A stretch of DNA of 64,000 nt from Nemania diffusa (taxonomy: Eukaryota; Ascomycota; Sordariomycetes; Xylariales; Xylariaceae), in assembly GCA_038501195.1 (NCBI GenBank), contig JBBPUQ010000010.1, positions 1,257,501-1,321,500 on the forward strand, written 5' to 3'. The translations under genes were made by a program, and so were the position numbers. The notes under the pieces are model-generated. The model was not told the DNA's origin. It made no database searches and saw nothing but the letters and a program-made list of their open reading frames with translations. This document shows positions 35,173 to 46,823 of this stretch, piece by piece. Position 1 is the first letter of the stretch, and each line of letters begins with the position of its first letter.

Positions 35173-35983
35173 ATGAAGACAACATTACTGTCGGTCGGGC
35201 TTCTTGCCTGGCTGGTTACTTTAGTATCCGCGACTGCTTTGACATATAAAATACAGGCTAACGAGCGGGCCTGCTTCTTTACAACTCCTCACAAGCTGGG
35301 GCAGAAGATAGCCTTTTATTTTGCTGTACGTTTTGGGCGGATAAATGGCTTGCGCAAGTCAAACTGACAATTGGACTGTAGGTGCAATCTGGAGGATCCT
35401 TCGATATCGACTACGAAGTCACGGGCCCGTCCGACAAGGTTATCTTGAATGGCGAGAAGGAACGCCAGGGGGATTTTGTCTTCACGGCAAATGAGCTGGG
35501 CGATTACAAGTTCTGCTTCAACAATGAGATGAGCACATACTCGGAGAAGTTTGTCGATTTTGAGATCGCTGTCCGTCTCTCTTCCGCCGTATGGACTGCA
35601 AGAAGACAGCTAACAGGATATCCCAATAGGTGGAGGATGAAGTGCGTGCACAGCTTCCTGCCAAGCAGGGCTCTTCTCCAGAACAGACTAGCGCACTCGA
35701 AGAATCGATTTACAAAATCTCCGGTCTTCTTTCGACTATCACCCGAAACCAGAAATATTTCCGTACCCGAGAGAACCGCAACTTCAGTACTGTCCGAAGC
35801 ACCGAGTCCAGAATTGTCAATTTCAGTCTGATCCAAATCGTCATGGTTATTGCCATGGGTGGTCTTCAAGTATTTGTTGTTAGATTCTTCTTCCAGGTAC
35901 GTTATCTTAAGATCCTACACCCAACGATGCTACGTGTGGTTGCTAACAATTGGGGTTAGGGAGCAAGGAAGGGCTACGTATGA
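35173..35983 (+). CDS. p24/emp24/gp25L family cargo receptor
   Basis: This type I membrane protein cycles between ER and Golgi in COPII and COPI vesicles and helps sort cargo such as GPI-anchored proteins. Four exons, 35173-35325, 35382-35570, 35630-35896 and 35960-35983, give 210 residues, the usual size. Residues 1-20 are a signal peptide (MKTTLLSVGLLAWLVTLVSA). The GOLD domain contains ERACFFT and DYKFCFNN, whose two Cys form the conserved disulfide. A coiled coil (about 115-160) precedes the transmembrane helix (VNFSLIQIVMVIAMGGLQVF). The short tail FFQGARKGYV carries the FF and basic sorting signals. It looks like the p24-gamma/Erp subgroup. The last exon codes only for the tail, so missed splicing would alter sorting. 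Confidence 0.93.
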
Positions 35984-36673
35984 GATGGAGTCGTGGTCTA
36001 TATAATGACTAGGAAGTCTTTGAGACGTACGAGCAGAGACAGGCTGACAACTGGCACGTTGTGTTGTATCAATAGGCGCTGAGAAGGATCTAAAGCCGCA
36101 AACTTGGTAGATGAAATCGATGGATTCATCGAGAGTGCAACAGACCTACCTAGGTAGTTACAGCAATTAAAAAAAATTGTACTTTATTAGGCTTCATCGC
36201 TATGTGAAGAAGTTTAGAGTGATGGGCGCTTCTCAAGAACACACAAAGTTAAACCAGTAGCTATCTAACCTTCTCAGTTCATTCAACAATTTACATAGTG
36301 GACTAACTTAGATCATTTTGGACTAAGTGTCTAGGTAGGTACCAAGAGACAAGGAAAACTGTGGCGCAACTATTTCACTAGCCACGGAGTCTTGGCAGAC
36401 CCACTTGTAGCCTAGATCACTTAGCTTGCTTCAACCAGAAATTCTTCCAGGAACCACTCCCATTGGAACAAGACGCGCTAGCAATGGTCGCCTTCTACAC
36501 TACATCTCTTGACGTGTACAGAATATCTAATTAATCCTAACGTCAACTGAGATAACTCACAGTAACCAAGAGCTAGAAGACGCCGCATGTTCCTACGACA
36601 ATTCCGATCTTCGGTACTCATTCGTTCGTTCGCGACTATCACAGCGCCAAGTCTATAACGTCGTTGCGACGCA
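35984..36673. promoter_or_regulatory. Upstream region of Prp45 gene
   Basis: It lies between two genes on the plus strand. It contains p24 3' flanking sequence and the promoter of the splicing-factor gene. No coding region or RNA gene is seen. Confidence 0.45.
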
Positions 36674-38558
36674 ATGGCTGCATCACTGGCAGCAGCCTTA
36701 CCTAAACCCCGATATACTGGCGAAGATGAAGAAACTCCTATCTATGCGCGACAGAGAGGGCCGCGGATCCTCGGACCAGGCCAGATAGATGAGTCTCTTG
36801 TTCTGAGGCGAAGCGGACCACCCGCCTATGGCCAACGCGCTGGATGGAGGCCTAGAGCCGAGGAAGATTTCGGAGATGGGGGCGCTTTCCCTGAGATACC
36901 TGTGGTGCAGTATCCTCTGCAGATGGGAAAGAAGGGATCGGAAACCAGCAATGCTATTGCGATTAATGTTGATACCCAAGGCAAAGTAAAATATGATGCT
37001 ATTGCGAGACAGGTAGGTCAGGAGAATATCGCGACGTATATATGCGCATCACATTAACAATACAATTAGGGGCATGCTGAAGGTCGGATCGTCCACGCAT
37101 CTTTCAAAGATCTCATCCCCATCCGCGAGCGCGTAAACGCAGGAGAAATAAGTTTAGCTCGTCCGAGTGAGGATCAAGTCGCCGAGACCACTGAGAAAAC
37201 GAAAGCGGCTTTAGCCTTGCTCGTTGGCTCAGCGGTCTCAGCTCAGAAGCCGAAAAATCTCAACACAAATACAAAAAGAGAAGCGACTTTTGTCAGATAT
37301 ACGCCAGCAAATCAAATGGGAGACAATTCGAAGAAACAAGACCGAGTTATGAAAATTGTAGAACGGCAAAAGGATCCAATGGAACCGCCTAAGTTTAAAC
37401 ATAAAAAAATTCCTAGGGTAAGTACCCTCTAGAAAATCTCGTTATTTACTCATCTAACAAACATCACTTAGGGCCCCCCCAGTCCGCCACCCCCCATACT
37501 ACGATCTCCACCCCGAAAATTGACGGCCGAGGACCAAGAGGCCTGGAAAATTCCACCTCCAATATCAAACTGGAAAAATCCCGCCGGCTTTACCGTCCCC
37601 CTCGATAAGCGACTGGCTGCAGATGGAAGGGGTCTGCAAGATGTTACTATCAATGACAAATTTGCGCAGTTTTCTGAGGCATTGTTTATGGCCGACCGGC
37701 ATGCTCGCGAGGAAGTTAGACAACGCGCTCTTATGCAACAACGACTCGCCGAGAAGGAAAAGGCCCAAAAGGAAGACAGTTTGCGCATGCTAGCTCAAAA
37801 AGCTCGCCAAGAACGCGCTGGTGCTTCAAGACGGAGAGACTCTCGCGATTCGCGGTCTCGTTCACGAAGCTATAGTTATTCGGACTCTGAATCCGAGAGC
37901 GACGACTCGCAAGTTCGGGAGAGAGAGAAAGCACGGGCAGAAAAGCGACAAGAAGAGGAACGCAAATTGCGGCAGTCCCGAATGGGTGCGGAGAGGCGAA
38001 TACAAGTCATGGCACGAGAACAAAATCGTGATATCTCGGAGAAGATCGCACTTGGTTTAGCGAAGCCCACAGCACAGGCGGAATCAATGTACGACTCACG
38101 GCTATTCAACCAATCGAGCGGGTTTGATAGTGGATTCAACGAGGATAACCCTTACGACAAGCCCCTTTTCGCCGCGCAAGATGCAATAAATAACATCTAC
38201 CGCCCCAACCAGAATATGGAGGACTTTGACGATGAGGCTGCCGGTGACAGAGAAATGGCCAAGATCCAAAAGACGAGCCGTTTCGGAGAAGCTTTAGGTC
38301 GTGGCACGTTTAAAGGAACCGCAGATGCAGAGGTAAGCTCTTCGGTGACTTTATACATGATCCTTACTAACGTTGCATGAATAGGCTCGGGAAGGTCCAG
38401 TACAGTTTGAGCGCGATAACGCCGGCAATGATCCGTTTCAGATGGACAAGTTCATGGCCGAAGTAGATCAAAGTTCTTCATCCAAGAGGGGTTACGGATT
38501 ACAGGATAGCGAATCGAGAGAACCGAAACGTGCAAGAGTGGACGAAGATGAAGATTAG
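36674..38558 (+). CDS. prp45: SNW/SKIP spliceosome protein Prp45
   Basis: This nuclear protein is a core component of the activated spliceosome (NineTeen-related complex); animal SKIP also acts as a transcription coregulator. Four exons, 36674-37012, 37070-37417, 37472-38332 and 38385-38558, give 573 residues. The SKIP/SNW domain holds PPPISNWKNPAGF and the invariant PLDKRLAADGRG (near residues 240-265), preceded by KHKKIPR and a Pro-rich stretch. A long charged helix (about 280-340), an RS-rich segment (RRRDSRDSRSRSRSYSYS) and the C-terminal NIYRPNQN and GPVQFE motifs follow. The last residues, EPKRARVDEDED, contain a likely nuclear signal. Splice sites are standard. Nothing suggests loss of function. 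Confidence 0.97.
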
Positions 38559-39443
38559 GCTGCTATCTATACCAGTTGCGTATGCAATGTGCTAGGCGAA
38601 ATAGCAGCCATAGCTGCTGTCTTCCTATTCACCGTGGTGAAGGTAATATGGTTATTATATACCCATGTAGTGTTTTGTACATCAAAACCATCAAAAGCAG
38701 ACCAAGCTATCAGAGTTGCACTATATATATTTTTGATAGCAAACAAGAGCTTAATTCGCCATGTTCAGCATAGAATAGTACAGGAGAATGAATGATCTGT
38801 ACGTGAATGGAAGATGAGTTCTTCGCCCAATCCACCTGTACCACATACACTGTGGTCATCTAATACACTATAGCGAAATGTTTGAGGGTTAGTACTGTTA
38901 CTAAAATCTGCACATGCATATATATGTGAGTCCTAAAAGGGCCATTAATTGTAAGGTAGAGTATTATAGTGCCGAGATACACTCTGAATAATCTTGTAGC
39001 TTGCCAATATCGGGTAGGATCAGGAAAGGTAAATGTTTGCGGTATCTAAGGGATACATACATATTAACCTATAGCTGATTTCTGTTTTTAGACCACGATC
39101 TAGTGCCTACCTACCGAGATTCCCATAAGCTGGTTGGTTTTCAATGCATCACCCACCCTTGTCACTGTGATCAAACTGTGTAAGTGGCGGTGTTCGTTAC
39201 GAGATGGGGTGGTAAATACTGCTGTATCCTCTACTCTACGTATACCTACCTACATGCAGTACCTGCGCCGACGGTAGGCTCCAGGTTTTACATGTGCTAT
39301 GACTCGCGGTTCAGTTACTATGCGACCTTGTCTAAATGCTATCTAAATTTACATAAGATACATGAACCGTGTTAGTGGAAGCTGCAGACCTACCATTGGC
39401 TTATAATGTCTGATGAATGACGAGTGTGCAAGTAACATACTCA
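38559..39443. other. Intergenic region before tRNA pair
   Basis: This 885-base stretch contains the Prp45 3' flank. Short frames near 38576-38800 and 39184-39375 are not convincing genes. Confidence 0.5.
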
Positions 39444-39515
39444 GCCCGCTTGGCTCAGCGGTAGAGCGCATCACTAGTAATGATGAGGTCGTCAGTTCGA
39501 CTCTGGCAGTGGGCA
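39444..39515 (+). tRNA. tRNA-Thr (anticodon AGT)
   Basis: The sequence folds into a full cloverleaf: acceptor GCCCGCT with AGTGGGC and an A discriminator, D-arm GCTC/GAGC, a 5-bp anticodon stem CATCA/TGATG around loop CTAGTAA, and T-arm GTCAG/CTGGC around TTCGACT. The anticodon AGT (read as IGU) decodes threonine. It has no intron. A T-run that could end Pol III transcription follows about 40 bases downstream. Confidence 0.93.
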
Positions 39516-40076
39516 ATCGACATTGGGCAATTCAGTATACTATGATCTTCGATTTTTGGTTTCTTTTCGCTATTTATGCAGGAAGGGTTTTTTTTTAGAA
39601 CGCTAACCGCAAAGGGTATCTATTAGTTGCATGCATGGCAAAACCCCCTATGTGGCAACTCTGCGAGTTTTGAAAGTTTTGCCTAGCGCTGTTAAAGGCT
39701 TCGCTTCTTGAGGAAGCTGTCGCTAGAACACGGGCGGCAAGCCGATATAAGCCCGCCGGCGATTTCATGGACATTCCCACGGCCGAAGAAATCGAGGCTC
39801 TTTGCCTTTCCGGATCAGCGATCCATGGGTTTGGCACACTACCAAACGTTATTGAATATCTTCTGGCGAAAACGAGACTGGTTTGGCTAACTGTGGACGC
39901 ATACTTGACTGTTGGTTTATATATTACGCCAAGTATGTTTCTTGAACTAGATAAGGAGTTTTATGCAAACACAAAATATATGTTTAAGTAAAACGTGTGT
40001 AACTTGATTAACAACTTTTGTACATGTATTCCGAATTACGTTTTGGAACTTATAAAAGTTATAAAAAGATGAGAAC
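39516..40076. other. Spacer between inverted tRNA genes, unknown frame
   Basis: The spacer between the two convergent tRNA genes contains a plus-strand frame open from 39674 to a stop at 39989-39991 (105 codons). It reads like protein, with segments such as SLLEEAVARTRAASRY, MDIPTAEEIEALCLSG and GTLPNVIEYLLAKTRL. I do not recognise it, and it has no obvious promoter or start beyond an internal ATG at 39767. It may be a gene fragment trapped between the tRNA copies. Confidence 0.35.
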
Positions 40077-40148
40077 TGCCCACTGCCAGAGTCGAACTGA
40101 CGACCTCATCATTACTAGTGATGCGCTCTACCGCTGAGCCAAGCGGGC
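40077..40148 (-). tRNA. tRNA-Thr (anticodon AGT), inverted copy
   Basis: This gene is identical over all 72 bases to the tRNA-Thr at 39444, but on the other strand, so the two genes point toward each other. The 3' flank has TTTTT within 15 bases, a normal Pol III terminator. The cloverleaf is intact and it should be functional. Confidence 0.93.
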
Positions 40149-42050
40149 TATGTTCGTTACATCACGAATGATGATTGAATACTAGGTCACGCTGATGTGC
40201 TGAGATAAGTGGAGCTCCACTTGATTTATCATGATTACATTGTCGATAAAGATCAGCAGATAGCTTGATTAAAACAACGGTTGAACTGGTTGAGTGCTAA
40301 CAATACTACGTGCCACTGCCGGTTACCCAAGAAGAGGGGCTGAGGTATAGAGGGCCGAGTTGAAGGCTCACTAGGCCGGATTAGTACTGTGTAGAATGAT
40401 AGAATAGAGAGTATCGACAGATAGGTTTAGTATTCTCTCATGCGGTGCTCGTGGTGGGAGGTTTGGCCGGTGTGGGGGCAGGTAGCTATAACTTTATTGA
40501 TTGCTTTCTTCTATTAGGTAGTCCATCGCAGCCGTCAAGCAGATCCCATTTAGTCTAATGGGCTTACGATAAGCGTCAGTAAGTGACAAGAGGTTGATGA
40601 ATGTATTTTTATATCTCCTTACAGCGGGCCGCAAGTTTTCAATAAAACGATCGTTTTCTATTAATGTTTGTTTATTTATTTATGCTAGCCGAGTCGCATA
40701 CCTAGTATTAATACTCAGGCCAAACTCAGGTATAAGTAGCACCGCTCTGGCGAAGTGCCTACTTACTGCGATTCAAGTTGGTAAAACCCCATTTCTGAGG
40801 TACCTGTAGATATCGAAATCCGAAATGGAAGATGGGCCGCCGCAATACATACTCAGTACTTACATAATGTAGAGAACAGAAGTAACCAGGGTCGCAAACT
40901 GTCTGCGCCTAAATAGGAAACCAAATAAACTATCAGATCCACATTAATGGCGTTGTCTTGGCGTTTCCTTGCTGGAATGGCGCTGGAATGCCTGTTACGT
41001 AGGTGCGTTACGCAGCATTCCAAGTTAGTTCACGGGTGAAGTTCAAACATGAATCGCAGAGACACATGATTGGCCTCGCATGCGACAAGCCACCATTGTG
41101 GTTCCCGCGGGAAATATCGATGCGTACCTACCTAGGCTTAGTATATACACTGATTCATACTTACTGAGGCTTCGATCGGCCCGCCCTGAAACCTCTACAA
41201 TAGTGATTCACCCTAGCCATGCTTGCCATGCTTTTTTTTTCTCCTGCACCAGGTAGCTATCACAGTTGGCGTTGCAGCACACGCTTACTGCGTCCCTGCA
41301 GCCTAATATGTACGAACATAGACTACAGTACTTATACCTGGTTAAGGTCTCAATAACAACGATGATAAGATGTGACTCGAGCCAACCCACCCACTGGACA
41401 TACGCAGTAGGTATCTCTATACGCGTACATAAATCTATATGTACATGTACAGATACAGTAGCTCGTATTGCCCTTGTCTGTCCCAATTATTTGCCCAGGG
41501 GATTTGTTGTCGAGCCACACTCGACCCCAATAAAACCTGCAAGGATGCTAACAATCCACGACTTATACGTACAGCCGAATCCTGTATGTACATGCGCTAT
41601 CTAGACTGCTACGTGCCTACACTACTTACTACGTAGGTAGTTTCAACCTAGCCATCCAGTCTAAGCGTAAGCGTGTCAATTCTCAATTTCTCTGAGTGGC
41701 GGGACCGGCGGATGCGGCCGAGAGAGGGCCATGGTACAGAGTAGGTAGGGAGATGGTCCATATCAGATGATATTTAAACCGAAACCCCGGGCTGGTTTAT
41801 TACCTTAAATGGTCCAGAAACGTCTCACTTCTACCTAGCACGTACGGCGCAGCACATACCCAGCACCTACTTTAGGTACTCGGCTGATGCAAGTCCTGGT
41901 CCCTGTTACAGAGTAGGTAGACAGGTACTCACTCTGTAGACTCTCGGGTCGCGCTCGCTTCGATCTGCCAAGAGCTACCTGTTAGGCTGCCACTGCCGGT
42001 ACCTCCTGCTTACCTAGGTCAGGTAGATAAGAAGCAAACTACCTTCCAAC
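40149..42050. other. 1.9-kb intergenic region, GH16 upstream side
   Basis: No gene is supported here. A 112-codon frame (41266-41604) and its antisense partners look accidental. TACCTA tracts cluster near 41125, 41630, 41870 and 42010, and the last 300 bases should contain the GH16 promoter. Confidence 0.5.
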
Positions 42051-43669
42051 ATGCATTGGGACGACCCCCCGCCTTATCAAGAACGGGCTGGACCTGCTCC
42101 CTTTCAAGTCAGTGACAACAACGCTTCCTCCGACCCGATCAATAGACCACCGTCTGGTTTCCGGACAAGACACGCGCCAGGAACAGCTATGGCCTACCCC
42201 GGGGACGAGCCGTGGTGGAAACCGCGGTATTGGCGCAAGAGGACGTGGGCGATAGTTGGTGTCGTCGTTGCCGTTATCATCGTCATTGTCATCGTTGTGC
42301 CTGTAGAAGTCGCCCAGGCCAACAGATATCCCAATTATTCGACACTTGACTACTCATTGGTCGACGAATGTGAGTTGAATAGGCAGGAAGAAGAAAGAAA
42401 GAAACCTATCTATCCATATATATATATATATACATATATATCTAGCGATAGACAGGTCAAGGGGATAACTACACGAATATCGGCTGACGCGAGGATGCAG
42501 ACTCCGGAACTACGTTCTTCGACAAATTTGATTACTTTACAGGGTATGATCCGGCACAAGGATTCGTGCACTATGTTCCTCAGGCGCAAGCTTCGCAGCT
42601 GGTATGAAGCCAACTCTTCGTTCACCACCACCACCACCACCACCATCTACTATGTCCCTCTCAACTGTCAACTAACTGCTGTACGACTAGAATCTCACCT
42701 ACGCTTCCGAGAGCACGGCCGTATTGAGAGTGGATACAAGCGTTGGGCCCGGTGACAGCCCCGACGCATCAACAGGTCGCTTTTCAGTGCGCGTAGAGTC
42801 CAAGACGCAATATAACAACGGTCTCTTCATATTCGATGTGAAGCATACACCTTACGGCTGCGGCACGTGGCCGGCGCTTTGGCTCACCGACCAGAGTAAC
42901 TGGCCCGACAATGGCGAGATCGACGTGATGGAAGCGGTCAACCAAGCCACCGATGGTAACCAGATGACGCTGCATACGACGAAAGGGTGCACAGTGGACG
43001 TTAAGCGCAAGATGTCCGGGACGTCGCTAACCACGAACTGCTAGTACGAATTTCCGAGTCTTTTACTTCCCCTTCAGTCACGTTGTCACTCTTGCCATCC
43101 CCAAGGCCCCCAAGTTTCCTGGGGATTGATCTAACTTTACCACAAGTCGAAATATCTAACCCCTGGTCTTGTAGCAACGGCACCGACGACAATGCGGGCT
43201 GCGGCGTCAGCGGTCCTCTCGACTCGTACGGTACAACCTACAACAGTCAACAAGGAGGCGTTATGGCGCTAGAATGGCGGGAGGCAGGCATTCGCATGTG
43301 GGCATTCGATCGGGATGTCATTCCTTCCGACATAACCGCTAAGAGCCCGGACCCTAGTACCTGGGGCGAGGCCGCTGCCGACTTCCCGAACACGGACTGC
43401 AATATCGGTTCGCACTTCACCAACCAGAGCATCATCGCCAATATCGATTTGTGCGGACAATACGCGGGCGGCGTGTATGCGCAGAGTGGATGTGAGTACC
43501 TACCCGCCGACTATGAGACGAAGCTGTAAAGGCTCAATGAAGTGTAAATTCTGACCCGTTGGTTCATGTAGGCCCCAGCAATTGTACCGACTATGTCGCT
43601 AATAACCCGGATGCCTTTTCGACTGCCTACTGGGAATTTGGATCCTTCCAGGTCTATCAAGCCTCTTAA
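42051..43669 (+). CDS. GH16 endo-beta-glucanase, type II membrane protein
   Basis: This glycoside hydrolase family 16 enzyme cuts beta-1,3 or mixed-linked beta-glucan, probably in cell-wall turnover. Five exons, 42051-42369, 42501-42601, 42691-43043, 43175-43491 and 43572-43669, encode 395 residues. There is no signal peptide; a ~64-residue Pro-rich cytosolic tail is followed by one strong helix (WAIVGVVVAVIIVIVIVV), giving a type II anchor with the catalytic domain outside. The domain begins at FFDKFDYFTGYDP and contains FSVRVESK, GCGTWPALWLTD and the catalytic NGEIDVMEAV (Glu-x-Asp-x-x-Glu), then CNIGSHF and the terminal YWEFGSFQVY. Paired Cys residues fit a secreted fold. Introns 1 and 2 hold microsatellites. 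It resembles fungal mixed-linked glucanases of the licheninase-like group. Confidence 0.94.
42417..42440. repeat. AT microsatellite in GH16 intron 1
   Basis: A run of AT dinucleotides interrupted once lies in the first intron, between the donor and the branch site. Confidence 0.8.
42623..42643. repeat. CAC trinucleotide run in GH16 intron 2
   Basis: About seven tandem CAC units lie in the second intron of the GH16 gene. Confidence 0.8.
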
Positions 43670-44483
43670 ACAAGCAAGCCCCCATGACTGCAGCGAGTGC
43701 AACACGATGGCACACGATAGAACTCGAGACTGTCTTAATTAATTAATGCGCCCTTGACCCAGCGAAGAGATTACGTATCACGGCGATGACTAATGGCGGA
43801 TGGCAATCTGGGCTGTGATGCTAGAGTACAGCGTCGGGTTTTGGTCAGTCAGACGGGAACCCGTTAATCAGCGAAAATGAAGACGAAGACGAAGAGCAGG
43901 ATGCATAGATCTTAATATGTTTCTTGCGTGTAAGTGTATATCTCTCAGTAATGCGAACTCCGTTCGGCGATGTACTTAATTATATTTTAACAATGTCGTG
44001 TCTCTGACCTGCAGTGCGCGAACACTCACTTTTTGCGTACTACACGATAATCGAGCCTAGTAAAGGAAATAGGTATAATGTAAAATAACGGTACCTAATG
44101 AATTCTAATCAGCAAATCTGACTTTTTTTTCTTTCAAAAATAGCTCTCGTAAGTTGCAATGAAGGCGACTTTTAGAAGGACCTCACGAGCAAGGCGGCTC
44201 TTCAGGCTATATAAATAGCAGTCGACCGACTATCCCGAATCAAGACGCATTAGAACAGGTTAGCTATAATAGATTTAAATATTAATTGATAGCTTAAATA
44301 GGAGACTGTCCTAATATTAACCATTTTCACGCTCGTGACGGGGTTGCGATATTATAATTGTTGACAAGTAAGCTGTGATGAATGCTAAATAAATTCGGAC
44401 TTTCGTCTGTCTGACAAGGTGATCTTCTGGCGTGGAAGAAAAAGCCGGCGTCGGAGTTTTCACATATAGTGCATGTGGTTTAT
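43670..44483. other. Convergent intergenic region
   Basis: It separates the 3' ends of the GH16 and 2EXR genes. The sequence is AT-leaning without a supported gene. Confidence 0.55.
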
Positions 44484-45356
44484 CTAGGGAGACGCTTGTC
44501 GGGTCCTGTCACGAGTCTGTCGCGGGACAAATCCGGGCATGCAGGAAGGGCCCTCAGATTCAAAACCGGGTGCTAAGAAGTAGAAAGCGTCATTTGGCGC
44601 TGGCTTAGCTGGCGGTATCTCCATATTGCCGAAAAAAGCCATAGTCTCGCGGTGTATGCGTGTATACGCTGAACGACTGAGCTTAGTCACCGTCAATGCC
44701 TGTCCCTCCATCTGAACATCCCAGCCCGTCTCTTGCAAATACTCCTGTACCGATGTCGGTAATAAGGAAGCACTGCTCGGTTCCGTTCCCTCTTCTGGCT
44801 CCTCGTCATCGGGGTCCGCGAGCACGATTATTTCACGCAGATCACTGAAGAATAGATGGGTGGGTAGGATGTACGGCTTAGGCTGGGACCATCTAAAGAA
44901 CCACCAGCGGCTTGGGATTGCCATGCGCCGAACAGGTTTGTTCATACGCAGGGGTATATTAGAACCGTATACCTTGAGGGGCCTCAGCCCCGACATGAGT
45001 AGATTGAAGTCGCCGTTGATCTGGCCCCAATTGCTAGTGTCCTCCGACTCGAAGGCGGGGTCGATGAACACAATATCGTTATCCGAATTAATGTACCGCA
45101 TGGCATACCGAAGCGGCGACATCTGGTGATACCAGTAGATAGGTAGGGAAGCTGTATAGTGCTTGAGCAAGACGGCGCGAGACTCGGTACAAACGCTCAG
45201 GCCGGCGGGATTAGTGTACACGGACCAGTCTGCCACCGCCGTCTTAGCCTTCTCTCCGAGGCCGACACGGAGCACTCGGGGCTCTACTGTGGCGGCCCAG
45301 ATTTGGAGTCTGAGCTCCGTGGGAAGCCGAGGAAATTGGGGGAAACTGTGCTCCAT
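44484..45356 (-). CDS. 2EXR domain-containing protein
   Basis: This single-exon gene encodes 290 residues. The N-terminus FPQFPRLPTELRLQIWAA is the 2EXR motif, an F-box-like helix pair common in fungal proteins of unknown function and often expanded in Sordariomycetes. The middle of the protein contains the family-type segments LSVCTESRAVLLKHY and DNDIVFIDP. The rest is less conserved, with an acidic loop (DPDDEEPEEGTE). No membrane segment or signal peptide is seen. The role is unknown; the motif hints at a protein-interaction or ubiquitin-ligase adaptor role, but that is inference. The start ATG lies directly before the motif, as usual. Confidence 0.88.
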   Translation of the reverse strand: MEHSFPQFPRLPTELRLQIWAATVEPRVLRVGLGEKAKTAVADWSVYTNPAGLSVCTESRAVLLKHYTASLPIYWYHQMSPLRYAMRYINSDNDIVFIDPAFESEDTSNWGQINGDFNLLMSGLRPLKVYGSNIPLRMNKPVRRMAIPSRWWFFRWSQPKPYILPTHLFFSDLREIIVLADPDDEEPEEGTEPSSASLLPTSVQEYLQETGWDVQMEGQALTVTKLSRSAYTRIHRETMAFFGNMEIPPAKPAPNDAFYFLAPGFESEGPSCMPGFVPRQTRDRTRQASP

Positions 45357-46823
45357 TTCGTCGCTTCGCTGGCGGGAGGAAAGTTGAGTGCGATGAGCTG
45401 GATTAAATGTGGGAAAATTCCAAGCTATTTCTCAAAAAGGGCGAAGAGCGAGATAGTGCGGATAGAAGAATATAATGTCCATAGGTACCTACCTAGGTAT
45501 CAGTGTGTACTGGTGGGTCTTCTAATTGGAGTTAGGTTCGATTCCTTTTTAGCGCTCACCGGTCTTTGACTATCACGATACTGTTAAGCTTAATAGAAAT
45601 CTGTTGCATGCCCAAGACCCACATTTCTATGCACTCGGTGTCACTCGGCGACAGCAGCCGGGAATTAAGAAATGCAGGCTTCCGGCGGCGGGCGTTATCC
45701 ACCGGCGAGCCCGGAGATCTCGCCCAAAAAAGACAACCAAATAATTAAGAAGAAGACTAATCTAATATAATCCTCCTACGGCAGGCCTTGTCGGAGCATC
45801 CGCACGCAGCGGTAGCGACCGGCGTCTCCGTGTTCGATGATACGGCGATGTGGTGCTAGGGTTGGGTGTAGTGTTATGACCTAGATGTGTCAGGCTGAAT
45901 GAAGATAGGTGCTATAAAAGTTTAAAGTGAGTGATGAGGAGATTCCTTGATCTCATAAGGAGACTGAAGCAGTAATTTAGACTGTCATGTTGCATATAGC
46001 CAGAATCTATCCGAAGTTAACTTCTATCAACGTCTATTTGTCTTAACAATATTTACAATCGTGAACTCCATTCTTATTTACATCCATTTCTACTTACCAT
46101 GTAGCGACGCAGTTTCTCTCGCGGATATAAAAAGCTATATCGCATCTCTCAATCTTCCCACTTCCTTTCTCCCAAGCATACCATTCTTCTCAAGCATATC
46201 GCTCTCTCTAGCAATCTCGTCTTCTAACAACTCATCTTCATTATTTTATCCTCCAGCATCTCATCTTCGAACATCTCATCATATAATTGACCATCATGTG
46301 TGAACATCTATTTTCAGTGGAAAAGTCCTGTAGTAAGTAAAACATGTGGTACGTCTTATCATGAGCGTTAGTGGACTCGTTAGATATTCGTCAAGGGGCC
46401 TTAGTAAAACATTCAAAATAATTGAACAATTTATAAAGTATAGGGAGCACTACTAGGCCTAAGTAATATCGGTAGTATTCAGTTAGCTAGCCCTAATGCT
46501 GCTAGTCTTCATCACTAGATATTATAGTAAAATAAAAGGTTCAAGTACACACACAGAACAAAGATTCTGGAATTATGCTATGTGAGTCTGGGGTATATAG
46601 CCCTTTCTATTTGCCAAAAGACTGACAGTCTAATCCCCTCAAGCCTCCGGCCATGCTTAAAATCCCAAGTGGAGATGTCGTTAAAACCTCTATATGTCAG
46701 AGACATCCCAAAGAACGCCGTAATGCTATGCAAAATCCCAGTGCGCCAGATCATACAAGGCCGATATTGGTACAACCACCTCGTCTAGTAAACACCCTAT
46801 CGTCTATATCTCAGTTCGCCGGT
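45357..46823. other. 1.5-kb intergenic region
   Basis: It contains the upstream flank of the 2EXR gene and the 3' flank of TIM22. A clear palindromic TACCTA block lies at 45484-45499. Frames at 46061-46303 and 46582-46928 lack motifs; the latter overlaps TIM22 on the other strand. Confidence 0.5.

Noticed and set aside
45530..45555. T-loop-like GGTTCGATTCC followed by T-run
   Set aside because: No matching acceptor, D-arm or anticodon arm upstream, so it is not a tRNA.
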